Assembly: GCF_003664595.1 (NCBI RefSeq)
Contig: NZ_QXPZ01000023.1
Coordinates: forward strand, 1-64,000
Source of the DNA: Atopobacter sp. AH10
GTDB lineage: Bacteria > Bacillota > Bacilli > Lactobacillales > Aerococcaceae
Reading direction: 5' to 3'
DNA length: 64,000 bases
Shown: piece by piece, positions 10,247-19,412 of the stretch
Layout: every line of letters begins with the position of its first letter
Numbering within the stretch: position 1 is the first letter of the stretch
The notes under the pieces: model-generated
The model's input: the letters and a program-made list of their open reading frames with translations, nothing else
Database searches by the model: none
What the model was told of the DNA's origin: nothing
Position numbers and translations under genes: made by a program

Positions 10247-10918
10247 TTATTTGTCCTCTTCGTGACTCTTTTCCATTCTTCCTCCCTTGATATTAGAAGA
10301 ATTAAGAAAATAAATTAACGTTTGTAATTCATTCGTTAAATCCACATTTTGCACGTGAACATAGTTAGGTAGATCCAAGCGAATTGGCGTAAAGTTTAAA
10401 ATCCCTTCAATTCCTCCTTCTACCAAACGTTCTGCCATCTCTTGCGCATTTTCTTGTGGAACCGTAAGAATAGCGACCTTCAATTGTTGTTGTTCAATTT
10501 GAGATTCCAATTCGTCCAAACTATAAACAGGGACGTTGGAAATAATACGGTTAATCTTTTCTTGTTTGACTTCAAAGGCTGCTGAAATCCGCACATTATT
10601 GCTCTTGTAAAAATTAAAATTCAGCAAGGCATGTCCCAAATGTCCTACCCCTATTAAGGCAACATTGGTGATGACATCTTGTGATAAAGTACGGCTAAAG
10701 AAGGACAGGAGGCTCTCCACATCATATCCATACCCCCGCTTACCTAATGGGCCAAAATAAGAAAAATCTCGGCGGATAGTTGCACTGTCAACTTTCACTG
10801 CTTCACTTAGTTCCTTGGATGATACCCGATCTTTTCCTGCATCATGCAAAAAACGTAAATAACGTTGGTAAATAGGTAGGCGCTTGGCCGTTGCTTTAGG
10901 AATAATCCTCTCGCTCAA
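10247..10918 (-). CDS. rex: Rex, redox-sensing transcriptional repressor
   Basis: I place the start at TTG 10918 because AAAGGAGG lies 7 bases upstream inside the longer frame; this gives 223 residues. The N-terminal winged helix contains [24 protein letters not shown] and the GKRGYGY wing. The Rossmann domain has [16 protein letters not shown], which binds NADH/NAD+. Rex senses the NADH/NAD+ ratio and represses fermentation genes. It is monocistronic between groES and the divergent ABC-F gene. I found no clear Rex operator (TTGTGA-N6-TCACAA) in this window. Confidence 0.95.
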   Translation of the reverse strand: MSERIIPKATAKRLPIYQRYLRFLHDAGKDRVSSKELSEAVKVDSATIRRDFSYFGPLGKRGYGYDVESLLSFFSRTLSQDVITNVALIGVGHLGHALLNFNFYKSNNVRISAAFEVKQEKINRIISNVPVYSLDELESQIEQQQLKVAILTVPQENAQEMAERLVEGGIEGILNFTPIRLDLPNYVHVQNVDLTNELQTLIYFLNSSNIKGGRMEKSHEEDK

Positions 10919-11402
10919 GGTTACTCCTCCTTTCTTTATTATCACTTATTTTTTACGTCTATAGTCAGACATAATCTGTCTCGAAGCTATAAGCTTATCA
11001 CACTTGTGGCTTCTTCATCTACTGATAATATAGCAAAAAAAGTGTCAAATAACCATACATCAAGCTATAAAAAGCCAATTTTTTCACAAACTTTTTATTT
11101 ACCCAACTTTTTATCCCCTTACTAGTAGCTTACAAGCCTAAATAGTCCCAGCCTAAATTTCCCCTCATTTGAAACCAAAATAGACCCTTGGCATTTTCTA
11201 TCTGAAGCAAATAGCTGCCCCTTTTACTTAAGCCTCTCCCACTTTACACAATAGATTCCTTTTCATTTATCCTTATATATTGCTAAATATTCTCTTTTTT
11301 ACGTTTATCTGCCACTTCTCCTAGCGTTTTTTCAATTGAACCCCAAAGTATTTAGCAAAAAATTGTCCCTTTCAATTGACGTAAGAGTCATAATCTCAGA
11401 CA
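10919..11402. other. AT-rich intergenic region between rex and the ABC-F gene
   Basis: No gene is seen. GCCTAAATTTCCCCTCATTTG at 11151-11171 looks like the left half of hairpin repeat family B (see 13676 and 28971). The sequence must hold two divergent promoters, but I could not assign one with consensus boxes at correct spacing. Confidence 0.35.
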
Positions 11403-11480
11403 ATGGAACTAGGCAAAAGAGGGCGTAAGCTCTTTTGATCCTCTTCTTTCTCTTTTGAGAAAGCTACTATTTTAGGAAAG
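11403..11480 (+). promoter_or_regulatory. Attenuator-like leader of the ABC-F gene, with short leader ORF
   Basis: A 12-codon frame (ATG 11403, stop 11436-11438; MELGKRGRKLF) lies over a perfect 8-bp hairpin CAAAAGAG/CTCTTTTG (11414-11437). A second CTCTTTTG copy at 11450-11457 could pair with the same CAAAAGAG instead, and CTTTCTC/GAGAAAG (11446-11463) forms another hairpin just before the ribosome site TAGGAAAG. Mutually exclusive hairpins plus a leader peptide suggest translational or transcriptional attenuation. The leader ORF has only a weak ribosome site, so this is inference. Confidence 0.4.
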
Positions 11481-11487
11481 TGACTGA

Positions 11488-13449
11488 ATGAAAATGATTG
11501 AACTCCAAGCCCATCAAGTCGCCCGTTACTTCGGGTCTGATATTCTCTTCCATCAAATTTCCCTCAACTTGCAAACTGGCGAACGTGTCGGTTTAATCGG
11601 CCGCAATGGGACAGGGAAATCTACTCTTTTAAAAATTTTAACTGGTGCCGAAAAGCCTGATGAAGGGTCGGTACATATCGCTAAAGACCACACATTAGGT
11701 TACTTGGACCAATATGCCCTTTCCGCTTATCAAGGCCAAACCGTTTTTGAAGTTGTTCGTTCAACACAAAAGGAACGATTAGCGCTTTTAGATACACAAG
11801 AAAGCTTAAGCCAAGCTTTAGCTGATCCCCATTTAGACCATACGAGCGATCGCTACCATGAGCTTCTTCAACAATTTGATCGCAATCAACAAGAGATAGA
11901 TGACTGCAACGCCTATGCCGCGAACAGTGATATCAAAATGGTGCTATCCGCCTTCCATTTCCCAGCTGAATGCTACGATCAAGAAATTTCCACTCTTTCT
12001 GGTGGGCAGCAAACTCGCTTAGCCCTTGCCAAATTGTTACTAGAAGCTCCAGACATCCTTATTCTAGACGAACCGACCAACCACCTCGATATTGATACAC
12101 TAGCTTGGCTTGAAGATTACCTCATTGCGCGCCGAATGACTTTACTAGTTGTCAGCCATGACCAATACTTCTTAGACAAAATCTGTACTAGGCTTTACGA
12201 ATTATCTCACGACCATATAGAAGAATATCATGGCAACTATTCCTACTATTTAAAAGAGAGAGAGGCACGTTACCGGCAACTCATGAAGCGCTACGAAAAA
12301 CAACAAGAAGAAATTCAACGATTAGAAGATTTCGTGGCAAAAAACATTGTTAGAGCTAGCACCACCAAACAGGCTCAAAGTAGGCGAAAAATCCTCGAAC
12401 GTATGGAGAGGATCGAACGTCCTAAACAAGATAAAAGATCCATGAGTTTGACCTTCTCTACCCAACGTGACTCTGGCAAGGATGTCCTGAAACTAGAGAA
12501 CCTTTGTATAGGTTACACGAAAACTTCCCCTCTTGCGAAAGGTATCAATCTCAATATTAAACGCCAGCAAGCCATCGCTATTGTAGGTCCAAACGGAATT
12601 GGAAAAACAACTCTCCTTAAAACCTTAATGGGACAACTAGAACCCCTTGAAGGGAAATTTCAATTTGGTAGCCATATTGATTTAGGCTACTATGACCAAC
12701 ATCTCACCCATCTGACTGACCATCTCAGTGTCTTGGAAGAAGTTTGGCAAGACCATAGCAATTTACCAGAACTTGCGATTAGGACTTTGCTCGGTTCCTT
12801 TCTTTTCTCTGGAGATGATGTAAAAAAGAGTATTAAACAATTGAGCGGGGGCGAACGAGCTAGAGTTGCTTTGGCAAAACTTTCTCTCGAGCAAGACAAT
12901 ACTCTCCTAATGGACGAGCCGACCAACCACCTCGATCTCGATAGCAAAGAAGTTCTTGAAGAAGCTTTAAGCCATTATGATGGTACTCTCCTTTTCGTCT
13001 CTCACGACCGTTACTTTATCAACCGTATTGCCACAGCGGTTTTGGAGCTTTCCGAAAACGAGTCTCGCTTGTACCTAGGCGACTATGACTACTATCTGGC
13101 AAAAAAAGCTGAAGAAAGTGAACGACAAAACGCCCTAGAGGAAGAAATCGGCAAGGTTCAAAATGCTAAGCCTGCTCAAAAAACGGCTAGTCAAATCAGT
13201 TACGCTGACCAAAAAGCCAAACAACGACAAGAACGTGATCTTTACCGCCAATTTGAAAAAGTCGAAGAGACTATCGAACTTTTAGAAGAAAAAAAGGCCA
13301 GTCTACACGATGCCATGACTGACCCTCTTATCTTTAGTGATCCAGAAAAACTCCAGGAACTCTCCAGCCAATTAGAGGAAATAGAACAATCTCTTTCTAC
13401 TGCTAGTAAAGAATGGGTTCATTTGGCTGAAGCTATAGATGCTCTCTAG
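11488..13449 (+). CDS. ABC-F family ATPase, YdiF-type
   Basis: The 653 residues hold two ABC domains and no membrane segment. Domain 1 has GRNGTGKST, LSGGQQTRLALAK and LILDEPTNHLD. Domain 2 has GPNGIGKTT, LSGGERARVALAK and LLMDEPTNHLDLD. A basic interdomain linker (about 245-320) and a long charged C-terminal coiled coil (about 545-650) complete it. This is the soluble ABC-F layout of ribosome-associated factors; the gene position beside rex and tsaD matches B. subtilis ydiF. It probably acts on stalled ribosomes. Drug resistance cannot be inferred. Confidence 0.93.
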   Translation: MKMIELQAHQVARYFGSDILFHQISLNLQTGERVGLIGRNGTGKSTLLKILTGAEKPDEGSVHIAKDHTLGYLDQYALSAYQGQTVFEVVRSTQKERLALLDTQESLSQALADPHLDHTSDRYHELLQQFDRNQQEIDDCNAYAANSDIKMVLSAFHFPAECYDQEISTLSGGQQTRLALAKLLLEAPDILILDEPTNHLDIDTLAWLEDYLIARRMTLLVVSHDQYFLDKICTRLYELSHDHIEEYHGNYSYYLKEREARYRQLMKRYEKQQEEIQRLEDFVAKNIVRASTTKQAQSRRKILERMERIERPKQDKRSMSLTFSTQRDSGKDVLKLENLCIGYTKTSPLAKGINLNIKRQQAIAIVGPNGIGKTTLLKTLMGQLEPLEGKFQFGSHIDLGYYDQHLTHLTDHLSVLEEVWQDHSNLPELAIRTLLGSFLFSGDDVKKSIKQLSGGERARVALAKLSLEQDNTLLMDEPTNHLDLDSKEVLEEALSHYDGTLLFVSHDRYFINRIATAVLELSENESRLYLGDYDYYLAKKAEESERQNALEEEIGKVQNAKPAQKTASQISYADQKAKQRQERDLYRQFEKVEETIELLEEKKASLHDAMTDPLIFSDPEKLQELSSQLEEIEQSLSTASKEWVHLAEAIDAL

Positions 13450-13499
13450 TGGCTATCTAATTGTAGGGCACTCCCTAAATCTTTTGATAATACACAAAC

Positions 13500-13533
13500 A
13501 GCGCCCATCGTCTATCCAAAAGACTTGGGCGCT
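13500..13533. terminator. Intrinsic terminator after the ABC-F gene
   Basis: AGCGCCCA pairs with TGGGCGCT, with GTCT/AGAC continuing the stem, followed by ATTCTTATT. It lies 50 bases past the ABC-F stop. Confidence 0.75.
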
Positions 13534-13552
13534 ATTCTTATTGGGCTCTATA

Positions 13553-13621
13553 CTAGCCTAACTCCCATAAATTCGTCCACCATCACGGCATTAGCTAAAA
13601 TTGTAGGGGATTTAGCTTTTT
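13553..13621. repeat. Hairpin repeat family B, degenerate copy
   Basis: CTAGCCTAACTCCCATAAAT on the left and GTAGGGGATTTAGCTTTT on the right match, with changes, the ends of the copies at 13676-13741 and 28971-29039. It sits beside another copy between convergent ABC-F and tsaD genes. Confidence 0.55.
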
Positions 13622-13675
13622 ATGTATCGTTAGTCAAAATACCACACGAACTAGTATAAAGGGTCTTTTTATTTT

Positions 13676-13741
13676 TACCCTAACCCCCCAAAAAAATTTG
13701 TCCGCTACACCTTGGATAAATTTTGGGGGAATTTAGCTTTT
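13676..13741. repeat. Hairpin repeat family B, copy 2 (terminator-like after tsaD)
   Basis: CCTAACCCCCC, AAATTTGTCC, then GGATAAATTTTGGGGGAATTT forms a long imperfect inverted repeat of about 65 bases. It lies directly after tsaD and could end its transcription. The copy at 28971 has the same core, including TTGGATAAATTTT. Confidence 0.7.
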
Positions 13742-13748
13742 ATATCTC

Positions 13749-14768
13749 TTAATGTATCGATGGTAAAGCTTGGTCTATCGCCCAACCAGGAAAAGCATTT
13801 AAACGGCTATCAGCAAAGTCTCCCTTTAGATATTGGTAATAAGCACAGGCCGCAATCATAGCTGCGTTATCTCCACATAATTTCATTGGTGGTCTGAGAA
13901 ATTGAACTGAACCTTTTAATTCCTTTTCCAAACGTTCCCTTAATCCTCGATTAGCCGCTACTCCTCCCGCCAAAATCAATTGTTTCGAAGGATATTCCTT
14001 TAAAGCACGCAAGGTCTTCGTGGCCAAAATATCCACCACTGCCGCTTGGAAACTAGTTGCTACATCTTCTTTAATAATTTCCTCTCCTAATTGATCGGCA
14101 TGATGAAGAGTATTGATCACTGCACTCTTTAAACCGCTGAAAGAAAAGTCATAATTATCTTCTTCCATCATTGCCCGTGGAAAAGCGTACTTATCTTCCC
14201 CCTGATGAGCCAATTGATCCATTGCCTTCCCAGCAGGATAAGGCAAACCTAATACTCGGCCAATCTTATCATAGGCTTCCCCAACCGCATCGTCTCTAGT
14301 TTCTCCGATCACTTCAAAAGTCACATGGTCTGTCATTCTAACCAATTCAGTATGGCCACCACTGACCACTAGTGCCATCAAAGGGAATTCCAGTGGCGTT
14401 TCTAAATGATTAGCATAAATATGACCAGCCATATGATTCACTGCAATCAAAGGAATACCTTGACTATAGGCTATCGCTTTCGCTGCTGATACCCCTATTA
14501 AAAGAGCCCCAACTAAACCCGGTCCAGCTGTTACCGCAACTGCATCTATATCCTCCAAATGAAGATTAGCTTCTTCCAGAGCCATAGCAATGACAGGGTT
14601 AATACAAGCGATATGATGACGGCTCGCCACTTCTGGAACAACCCCGCCAAACCGCTGATGAGAAGGAACTTGACTGGCCACGATATTCGAGAGCAATTCT
14701 CTCCCATTGCGTACTATGGCTGCAGATGTTTCATCACATGAACTTTCAATAGCTAATATAGTTGTCAT
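13749..14768 (-). CDS. tsaD: TsaD, tRNA N6-threonylcarbamoyladenosine transferase
   Basis: The 339-residue ASKHA-fold protein begins [18 protein letters not shown]. It contains the metal-binding [38 protein letters not shown] and the C-terminal [12 protein letters not shown] and CGDNAAMIA. It transfers the threonylcarbamoyl group to A37 of ANN-decoding tRNAs together with TsaB and TsaE. It overlaps the upstream rimI frame by 4 bases, so the genes are coupled. Confidence 0.97.
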   Translation of the reverse strand: MTTILAIESSCDETSAAIVRNGRELLSNIVASQVPSHQRFGGVVPEVASRHHIACINPVIAMALEEANLHLEDIDAVAVTAGPGLVGALLIGVSAAKAIAYSQGIPLIAVNHMAGHIYANHLETPLEFPLMALVVSGGHTELVRMTDHVTFEVIGETRDDAVGEAYDKIGRVLGLPYPAGKAMDQLAHQGEDKYAFPRAMMEEDNYDFSFSGLKSAVINTLHHADQLGEEIIKEDVATSFQAAVVDILATKTLRALKEYPSKQLILAGGVAANRGLRERLEKELKGSVQFLRPPMKLCGDNAAMIAACAYYQYLKGDFADSRLNAFPGWAIDQALPSIH

Positions 14769-15838
14769 TTCACGTCCTCCTCTCTTGTTAAATCTTTTTT
14801 CATCACAAGGGCATCTTCTTTCGGAAAACTATAGTACTGCTTCCGTTGATAAATTTCTTTAAAACCATTTTTTTGATACAGCATCTGAGCAGAAAGATTA
14901 GAAGTTCTGACCTCCAAGAACACTTCCTCCGCCCCTTCTTTTTTTAGGCAAGCTAAACTCGTTTTTAGCAAGTATTCTGCCAGACCCTGTCTTCTAAAAT
15001 CCGGTAAAACCGCCAAAAAGAGCAAATCCGCTTGACCTTCTACTAATTGGTAACCGATAAAGGCAACCGTTTGTCGAAAATAGGTCAAACGATAATCGAA
15101 GGATATTTCTTTGGACAAATGCTCCTCTATATCTTCTTTATGATAAGGTACTTGATGGATATCAAAACTTTCTTCCAACACTAGCGCTAATTCTTTACAG
15201 ATATCCTCTTCATCACTAGATCTCAGCTTAACTTCTTCAAATCGGAAAGCTCTTTCAACCAATGGGCACAACATAAAATAACCATCCTCTTTAGGCTTTT
15301 GGTAATACTGAGGCAGTCTTTTCACCACACGAAAACCATAGGAGTGGTAAAGAGCTTGCGCTTTCGTATTGCTGGTTCTCACCTCTAAAACCATATGATT
15401 CGCCTGATAAAATTGTGCATGATCTATAGCTACTTCGGTGAGTTTCCCTCCAAAGCCCTGCCCCTGATACTTTGGATGTACAGCGATTTGTGTGATATGT
15501 GCTTGTGAAGCATCCAAACGAATGCCAATGTATCCCACCAGAGATTGATTAACAAAAAGGACATAATAACAAGTATTGGCTCGACTCAAATCAAAAGAAA
15601 AGCCTGAAAGTCCCCACTGCCCTTGCCCCTCATAAGCAGACTCCTCTACGGTTACCAAATAACCAATATCGCTTCTTTGGATGCGACGAATTTGGCAAGA
15701 GTTTTCCCCTTCCTGCCATTTCTTTGACCAGGCTGGATAGCTATCCGAGGTAAATCCTTCATCAATAGGGCTCATAAAAGCCTCTTTCCATTTCTTCCAC
15801 ATTTCTCTAACGCCTGCAAAGGGATCCTTACTAGACAT
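14765..15838 (-). CDS. rimI: RimI-type protein with two tandem GNAT acetyltransferase domains
   Basis: I use the ATG at 15838, which overlaps the tsaB stop by 8 bases; in-frame ATG 15847 or 15913 are alternatives. The product is about 357 residues, twice the usual RimI length of about 150. GNAT domain 1 (about 45-185) holds the acetyl-CoA loop [14 protein letters not shown] and [19 protein letters not shown]. Domain 2 (about 195-350) repeats this with [15 protein letters not shown] and [19 protein letters not shown]. Both halves look RimI-like, so this seems to be a duplication and fusion. The family acetylates N-termini such as ribosomal protein bS18. It sits between tsaB and tsaD. Confidence 0.88.
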   Translation of the reverse strand: MSSKDPFAGVREMWKKWKEAFMSPIDEGFTSDSYPAWSKKWQEGENSCQIRRIQRSDIGYLVTVEESAYEGQGQWGLSGFSFDLSRANTCYYVLFVNQSLVGYIGIRLDASQAHITQIAVHPKYQGQGFGGKLTEVAIDHAQFYQANHMVLEVRTSNTKAQALYHSYGFRVVKRLPQYYQKPKEDGYFMLCPLVERAFRFEEVKLRSSDEEDICKELALVLEESFDIHQVPYHKEDIEEHLSKEISFDYRLTYFRQTVAFIGYQLVEGQADLLFLAVLPDFRRQGLAEYLLKTSLACLKKEGAEEVFLEVRTSNLSAQMLYQKNGFKEIYQRKQYYSFPKEDALVMKKDLTREEDVK

Positions 15839-16538
15839 AGCGCACATATTCCAAAGGATCTTTATCCTCTTGTTCCGGATGAGCTGCTTGCCAATTTTCT
15901 TCAGCTTCCACACGTTTTAAATACGAGGGTTCAAAGAGATCGGCTTCTACTGATGCCTCTTTTAATTCGACAAGATAGTGAGCTTTAGGATAAGCATCAT
16001 TTACGGGATGTTGCCTCCATTCACTTGGCCATTCCACTTGCTTAGCTCCTTCGCCAATTAAATAAACTTCTTCCTCTAAACTAGAAAGTTGCTCAACCCA
16101 CTTATCAACTGGTGTGTAATGATCTCCAATCACTTCTACTAAACGCCCATTACAATAGCGATAGGCTCCTGTAAAGACAGCCTGACGCCTTGCATCCATG
16201 TAAGGGACTAATAAGCCAGTCCAATCACTTGGGGCATTCTTAGCTAAAGCCGCTAAACTGGACACAGGATACAAAGGAACGGATAAGCTTTTCGCCAGTA
16301 CTTTTGCTGTTGTCCCACCAATTCGAATTCCCGTATAAGAACCTGGCCCTTTAGCAATAACAATAGCTGTTAAATCCTTTGGCGAAAGTTTAGCAAAGGT
16401 CATAACTTGTTCAATAGCCGGCATAAGGGAAACAGCATGTTGCATTTGTCCTGTCGTCGTCAACTCACTTAAAACGCAGCCTTCGTCAACAAGAGCTACA
16501 CTCATCGTCTTATTCGATGATTCAATGGCTAAATCCAT
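15831..16538 (-). CDS. tsaB: TsaB, tRNA t6A biosynthesis protein
   Basis: The 235-residue product has the short ASKHA N-terminus MDLAIESSNKTMSVAL and the strong family motif KGPGSYTGIRIGGTTAKVLA. It lacks the TsaD metal site, as TsaB does, and serves as scaffold for TsaD/TsaE. First gene of tsaB-rimI-tsaD. AAGGAGGTGG precedes the ATG. tsaE is not in the window. Confidence 0.95.
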   Translation of the reverse strand: MDLAIESSNKTMSVALVDEGCVLSELTTTGQMQHAVSLMPAIEQVMTFAKLSPKDLTAIVIAKGPGSYTGIRIGGTTAKVLAKSLSVPLYPVSSLAALAKNAPSDWTGLLVPYMDARRQAVFTGAYRYCNGRLVEVIGDHYTPVDKWVEQLSSLEEEVYLIGEGAKQVEWPSEWRQHPVNDAYPKAHYLVELKEASVEADLFEPSYLKRVEAEENWQAAHPEQEDKDPLEYVRYV

Positions 16539-16686
16539 GATCCACCTCCTTAATTAGTGCCTGATACACCTCCACCCCACCTGTTTAAACTAACAAGCGG
16601 GGTGAAAGAATTGCTTCATTCAATATAATTTACTTCAAACGTTACTTATCCAAAAATACCCCTCTTACAGGATTTTAACTCAAAGC

Positions 16687-18129
16687 TTAATAAGCTCTCG
16701 CAATCCAAACAGTTTCTTTAGCAGGCTTGCCACTAACGATGTCAACTTCCTTCTTCACTGGTGGGTTGAATGGGATATTCCGAATAGTGAAGCCTGTTTC
16801 TTCTTTAATTTTCGCTTCACTTTCATCTGTGCCGTCCCAACCCACTAAAGCCCATCCTGCTACTTCATTAGCTGCACGTTTTTCTTCGATATGGGCCTTT
16901 AATTGGTCTAGCGTATCAATATGCGTATAGGCATTGGCCTTGAAAACTTCCCTTGCTTTTTCCAAGAGGCGTTTATTCATAGCTGGCATACCCTCTAAAA
17001 TATATTCTTCAATATTCTCTAGAGCAACTGCTTCCTTATCCTCTTGATCACGCCATTTAGCCATCATATGACCTGCTTGTAAATCACGTGGGCCGAATTC
17101 TAAGCGCAATGGCACCCCACGCACTTCCCATTCATTAAATTTGAAACCTGGAGAGTTATCTGTATCATCGACTAAGACGCGAATACCCTGCGCTTTCAAC
17201 TTGCTTTCTACCCGACGTATTTCTTCCAATATTTCAGGTTTCTTCTTCCATGGACCAACTGGCACAATCACTACTTGTTTAGCCGCAACAGTTGGCGGTA
17301 AAACAAGGCCTTGGTCATCCCCATGAACCATGATCAAAGAGCCGATCAAGCGGGTAGATACCCCCCAAGAAGTCGTTTCACAATAGACGTGTTCATTATT
17401 TTCATTCAAGAAGCGAATATCAAAAGCTTTAGCAAATTTTTGCCCTAAATAATGGCTAGTCCCAGCTTGTACAGCCTTCCCATCCTTCATCATCGCTTCG
17501 ATACAATAAGTACGCACAGCGCCTGCAAAGCGTTCACTCGGTGTTTTTTCCCCATCAATTACTGGAATAGCTAAGATACCTTCTACGACTTCTTTGTATA
17601 CTTCTAGCATACGTTTGGTTCTTGCTTGAGCTTCTTCAGCTGTCGCATGAGCCGTATGCCCTTCTTGCCACAAAAATTCAGACGTCCGCAAGAAAGGTAA
17701 AGTTTTCTTTTCCCAACGGAAGACATTGGCCCATTGATTAATTTCATAAGGCAGATCACGATAGGATTGAATCCACTCACTAAAAGCTGTCCCAATCATA
17801 GTTTCTGATGTTGGACGCAAGGCCAAACGCTCTTCTAATTGTTCACCAGCCGCTTCAGTAACCCATGGCAATTCTGGACTAAAACCTTCAACGTGTTCTT
17901 TTTCCTTGGTAAAGAAAGATTCTGGGATCAGCATTGGGAAATAAGCATTCCGAATTCCTTCTTCTTTGAAACGTTTATTGAATTCTTCTTGGATATGCTC
18001 CCACATTTCATAGCCATCTGGTTTGAAGATCATACATCCACGAACCGGCGAATAATCCATCAAGTCCGCCTGTTTAATCGTTTGAATATACCATCTGGAA
18101 AAATCTTCCCTCTGTGTCACATCAACCAT
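16687..18129 (-). CDS. proS: Prolyl-tRNA synthetase, archaeal/eukaryal-type short form
   Basis: The 480-residue class II synthetase lacks the bacterial editing insertion. It shows LRPTSETMIGTAFSEWI, motif 2 (FLRTSEFLWQEGHTAHAT), the motif 3 region SLIMVHGDDQGLVLPP, an anticodon-binding domain starting VVIVPVGPW, and the short C-terminal domain ending ETVWIARAY typical of the archaeal type. It charges tRNA-Pro. No T-box leader is visible in the 190 bases upstream. Because this form has no INS editing domain, the YbaK-family protein at 18700 may serve as trans-editor. Confidence 0.95.
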   Translation of the reverse strand: MVDVTQREDFSRWYIQTIKQADLMDYSPVRGCMIFKPDGYEMWEHIQEEFNKRFKEEGIRNAYFPMLIPESFFTKEKEHVEGFSPELPWVTEAAGEQLEERLALRPTSETMIGTAFSEWIQSYRDLPYEINQWANVFRWEKKTLPFLRTSEFLWQEGHTAHATAEEAQARTKRMLEVYKEVVEGILAIPVIDGEKTPSERFAGAVRTYCIEAMMKDGKAVQAGTSHYLGQKFAKAFDIRFLNENNEHVYCETTSWGVSTRLIGSLIMVHGDDQGLVLPPTVAAKQVVIVPVGPWKKKPEILEEIRRVESKLKAQGIRVLVDDTDNSPGFKFNEWEVRGVPLRLEFGPRDLQAGHMMAKWRDQEDKEAVALENIEEYILEGMPAMNKRLLEKAREVFKANAYTHIDTLDQLKAHIEEKRAANEVAGWALVGWDGTDESEAKIKEETGFTIRNIPFNPPVKKEVDIVSGKPAKETVWIARAY

Positions 18130-18261
18130 ACTTTAATTCTCCTCTGTTAATTAATTAAGTCAATCATAGTAATTCATATTTACATTGGCTATTTTAATGC
18201 ATTTTCCAAACTGAAACAAGCTCAAAAAGGCTATCTCAAGGGCAAATACCCTATAAAAGAA

Positions 18262-18293
18262 AAAAGGGATTCCCCCTAAAGAGTCCCTTTTCA
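18262..18293 (-). terminator. Terminator of the small helical protein gene
   Basis: Minus-strand AAAGGGACTC...GAATCCCTTT with a T-run follows the stop at 18318 by about 25 bases. Confidence 0.7.
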
Positions 18294-18317
18294 ATACATA
18301 TAAGAGTTTAAACTGGC

Positions 18318-18515
18318 TTATTTTTTAATTTTATCCAATAGATCACTGGCTTTTTCTTTTAACTTGCCACCGACTTCTTCCAGTTTCCCTTCAACTTGTT
18401 CTACTTTACCTTCAAGTTTTTTCTTATCTTCTTTTGATAACTTGTCATATTCTTCTTTGACTTTTAGAACGAGCTTATCTTTCAAACCTTCTGCTTTTTC
18501 TTTCAATTCTGTCAT
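18318..18515 (-). CDS. Small highly charged helical protein, CsbD-like
   Basis: The 65-residue product is almost entirely Lys, Glu, Leu, Asp and Val in heptad-like order (GKVEQVEGKLEEVGGKLKEK), with no membrane segment. It resembles small CsbD/LEA-like stress proteins in composition, but the match is by composition more than by motif. It is a monocistronic gene with a good promoter (18547-18575), a GAAAGGAG ribosome site and a terminator, so it is surely expressed. Confidence 0.7.
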   Translation of the reverse strand: MTELKEKAEGLKDKLVLKVKEEYDKLSKEDKKKLEGKVEQVEGKLEEVGGKLKEKASDLLDKIKK

Positions 18516-18546
18516 AGAATCGCTCCTTTCAAGTCTTTCTATCTTT

Positions 18547-18575
18547 AGTATACAAAGAGTGAACTTCTATAACAA
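18547..18575 (-). promoter_or_regulatory. Promoter of the CsbD-like gene
   Basis: Minus strand: TTGTTA (18570-18575), 17 bases, then TATACT (18547-18552) with a TG just before the -10. Confidence 0.65.
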
Positions 18576-18699
18576 ACAATATGCTCATATTGGCCTATTT
18601 GTTCTACAATATTCTCTTATCGATAAAACATTTTACTTAGTCATTTATTTTATAACCAGCTCTAGGGCAGCCACAGCAGTGTAATGGAAAATCCCCTTC

Positions 18700-19188
18700 C
18701 TACAAATCAACAATATGGTAGTCAAAACCTATGCTCTTCACAAAAGAAAGAACATCTTCCGTCTTAAGAAAAATTGTCTTCGTATTGTCATTTGGGTGGA
18801 AAGTCTGAATCTTCTCCAGTAAAATTTCCCGATCGAAATAAACGTGGATATTTTTCCCTTCATTATTCATCAAGCCAAAAGGGGAAACCACTCCCGGCTT
18901 CGTTTGCATCTGTTCCTCTAAACTAGCTGAACTGGCCATTTTAAGGCGCTTCTCCCCCACAATCTCGCATACTTTCTCCATATCCATGCGTTTGCTATCA
19001 TCCATCACCAACAAATAAAAAGCCGTTTTTTTCTTATTGGTCAGGAACATCGACTTGGTCCGCACACCTTCCATGCCCTCGATAAAGCTATCAGCTTGTT
19101 CTGTCGTTAGAGCCGCTTCATGTTCAACAATGTGATAGGTCATCCCCAATTCCTCTAACCTATCTTTTACTTGTTGGAAATCGCCCAT
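18700..19188 (-). CDS. YbaK/ProX-type prolyl-tRNA editing (deacylase) family protein
   Basis: The 162-residue product has the YbaK/EbsC fold pattern: TYHIVEHEAALTTEQA near the N-terminus, the catalytic lysine context VRTKSMFLTNKKKTAFYLLV, and KPGVVSPFGLMN. It matches the PrdX/ProX subgroup that hydrolyses Ala-tRNA(Pro). Its position close to an INS-less ProRS gene supports a trans-editing role. It is transcribed alone from a space of about 200 bases. Confidence 0.88.
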   Translation of the reverse strand: MGDFQQVKDRLEELGMTYHIVEHEAALTTEQADSFIEGMEGVRTKSMFLTNKKKTAFYLLVMDDSKRMDMEKVCEIVGEKRLKMASSASLEEQMQTKPGVVSPFGLMNNEGKNIHVYFDREILLEKIQTFHPNDNTKTIFLKTEDVLSFVKSIGFDYHIVDL

Positions 19189-19345
19189 TCCATTACCTCC
19201 TATAGCTTTCCACTTTTACTGCGAATCCATTTTTTAAACTAGCACCCTTATATTACACTAAAAGCACTAAAAGGACTAATAGGACTAAAAAGTTCCGCCT
19301 TATGCCTAACAATCACTCCCGACTTTTTCACTTTCTCAAGAAAAA

Positions 19346-19378
19346 TCGCCCCCTAGACAGTTTCTAGGAAGCGATCCT
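19346..19378 (-). terminator. Terminator of the ABC efflux operon
   Basis: Minus strand ATCGCTTCCTAGA / TCTAGGGGGCGAT forms about 13 pairs (two G-U) around AACTG, followed by TTTTTC. It lies just after the permease gene. Confidence 0.75.
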
Positions 19379-19412
19379 CTTTCTAATGATTATAAAATAT
19401 ACAACTAACTTT

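Noticed and set aside
10919-11402. A Rex operator near rex
   Set aside because: TCACAA-like fragments occur (near 11087), but no paired TTGTGA-N6-TCACAA is present.
16568-16602. Terminator between proS and tsaB
   Set aside because: CACCCC/GGGGTG with TGTT/AACA forms a hairpin, but no T-run follows on the minus strand and it lies after the proS stop in a position where either a terminator or leader is possible; left unassigned.
18130-18310. T-box leader before proS
   Set aside because: No AGGGTGGNACCGCG-like antiterminator element or long stem I; only the terminator of the neighbouring small gene is seen.
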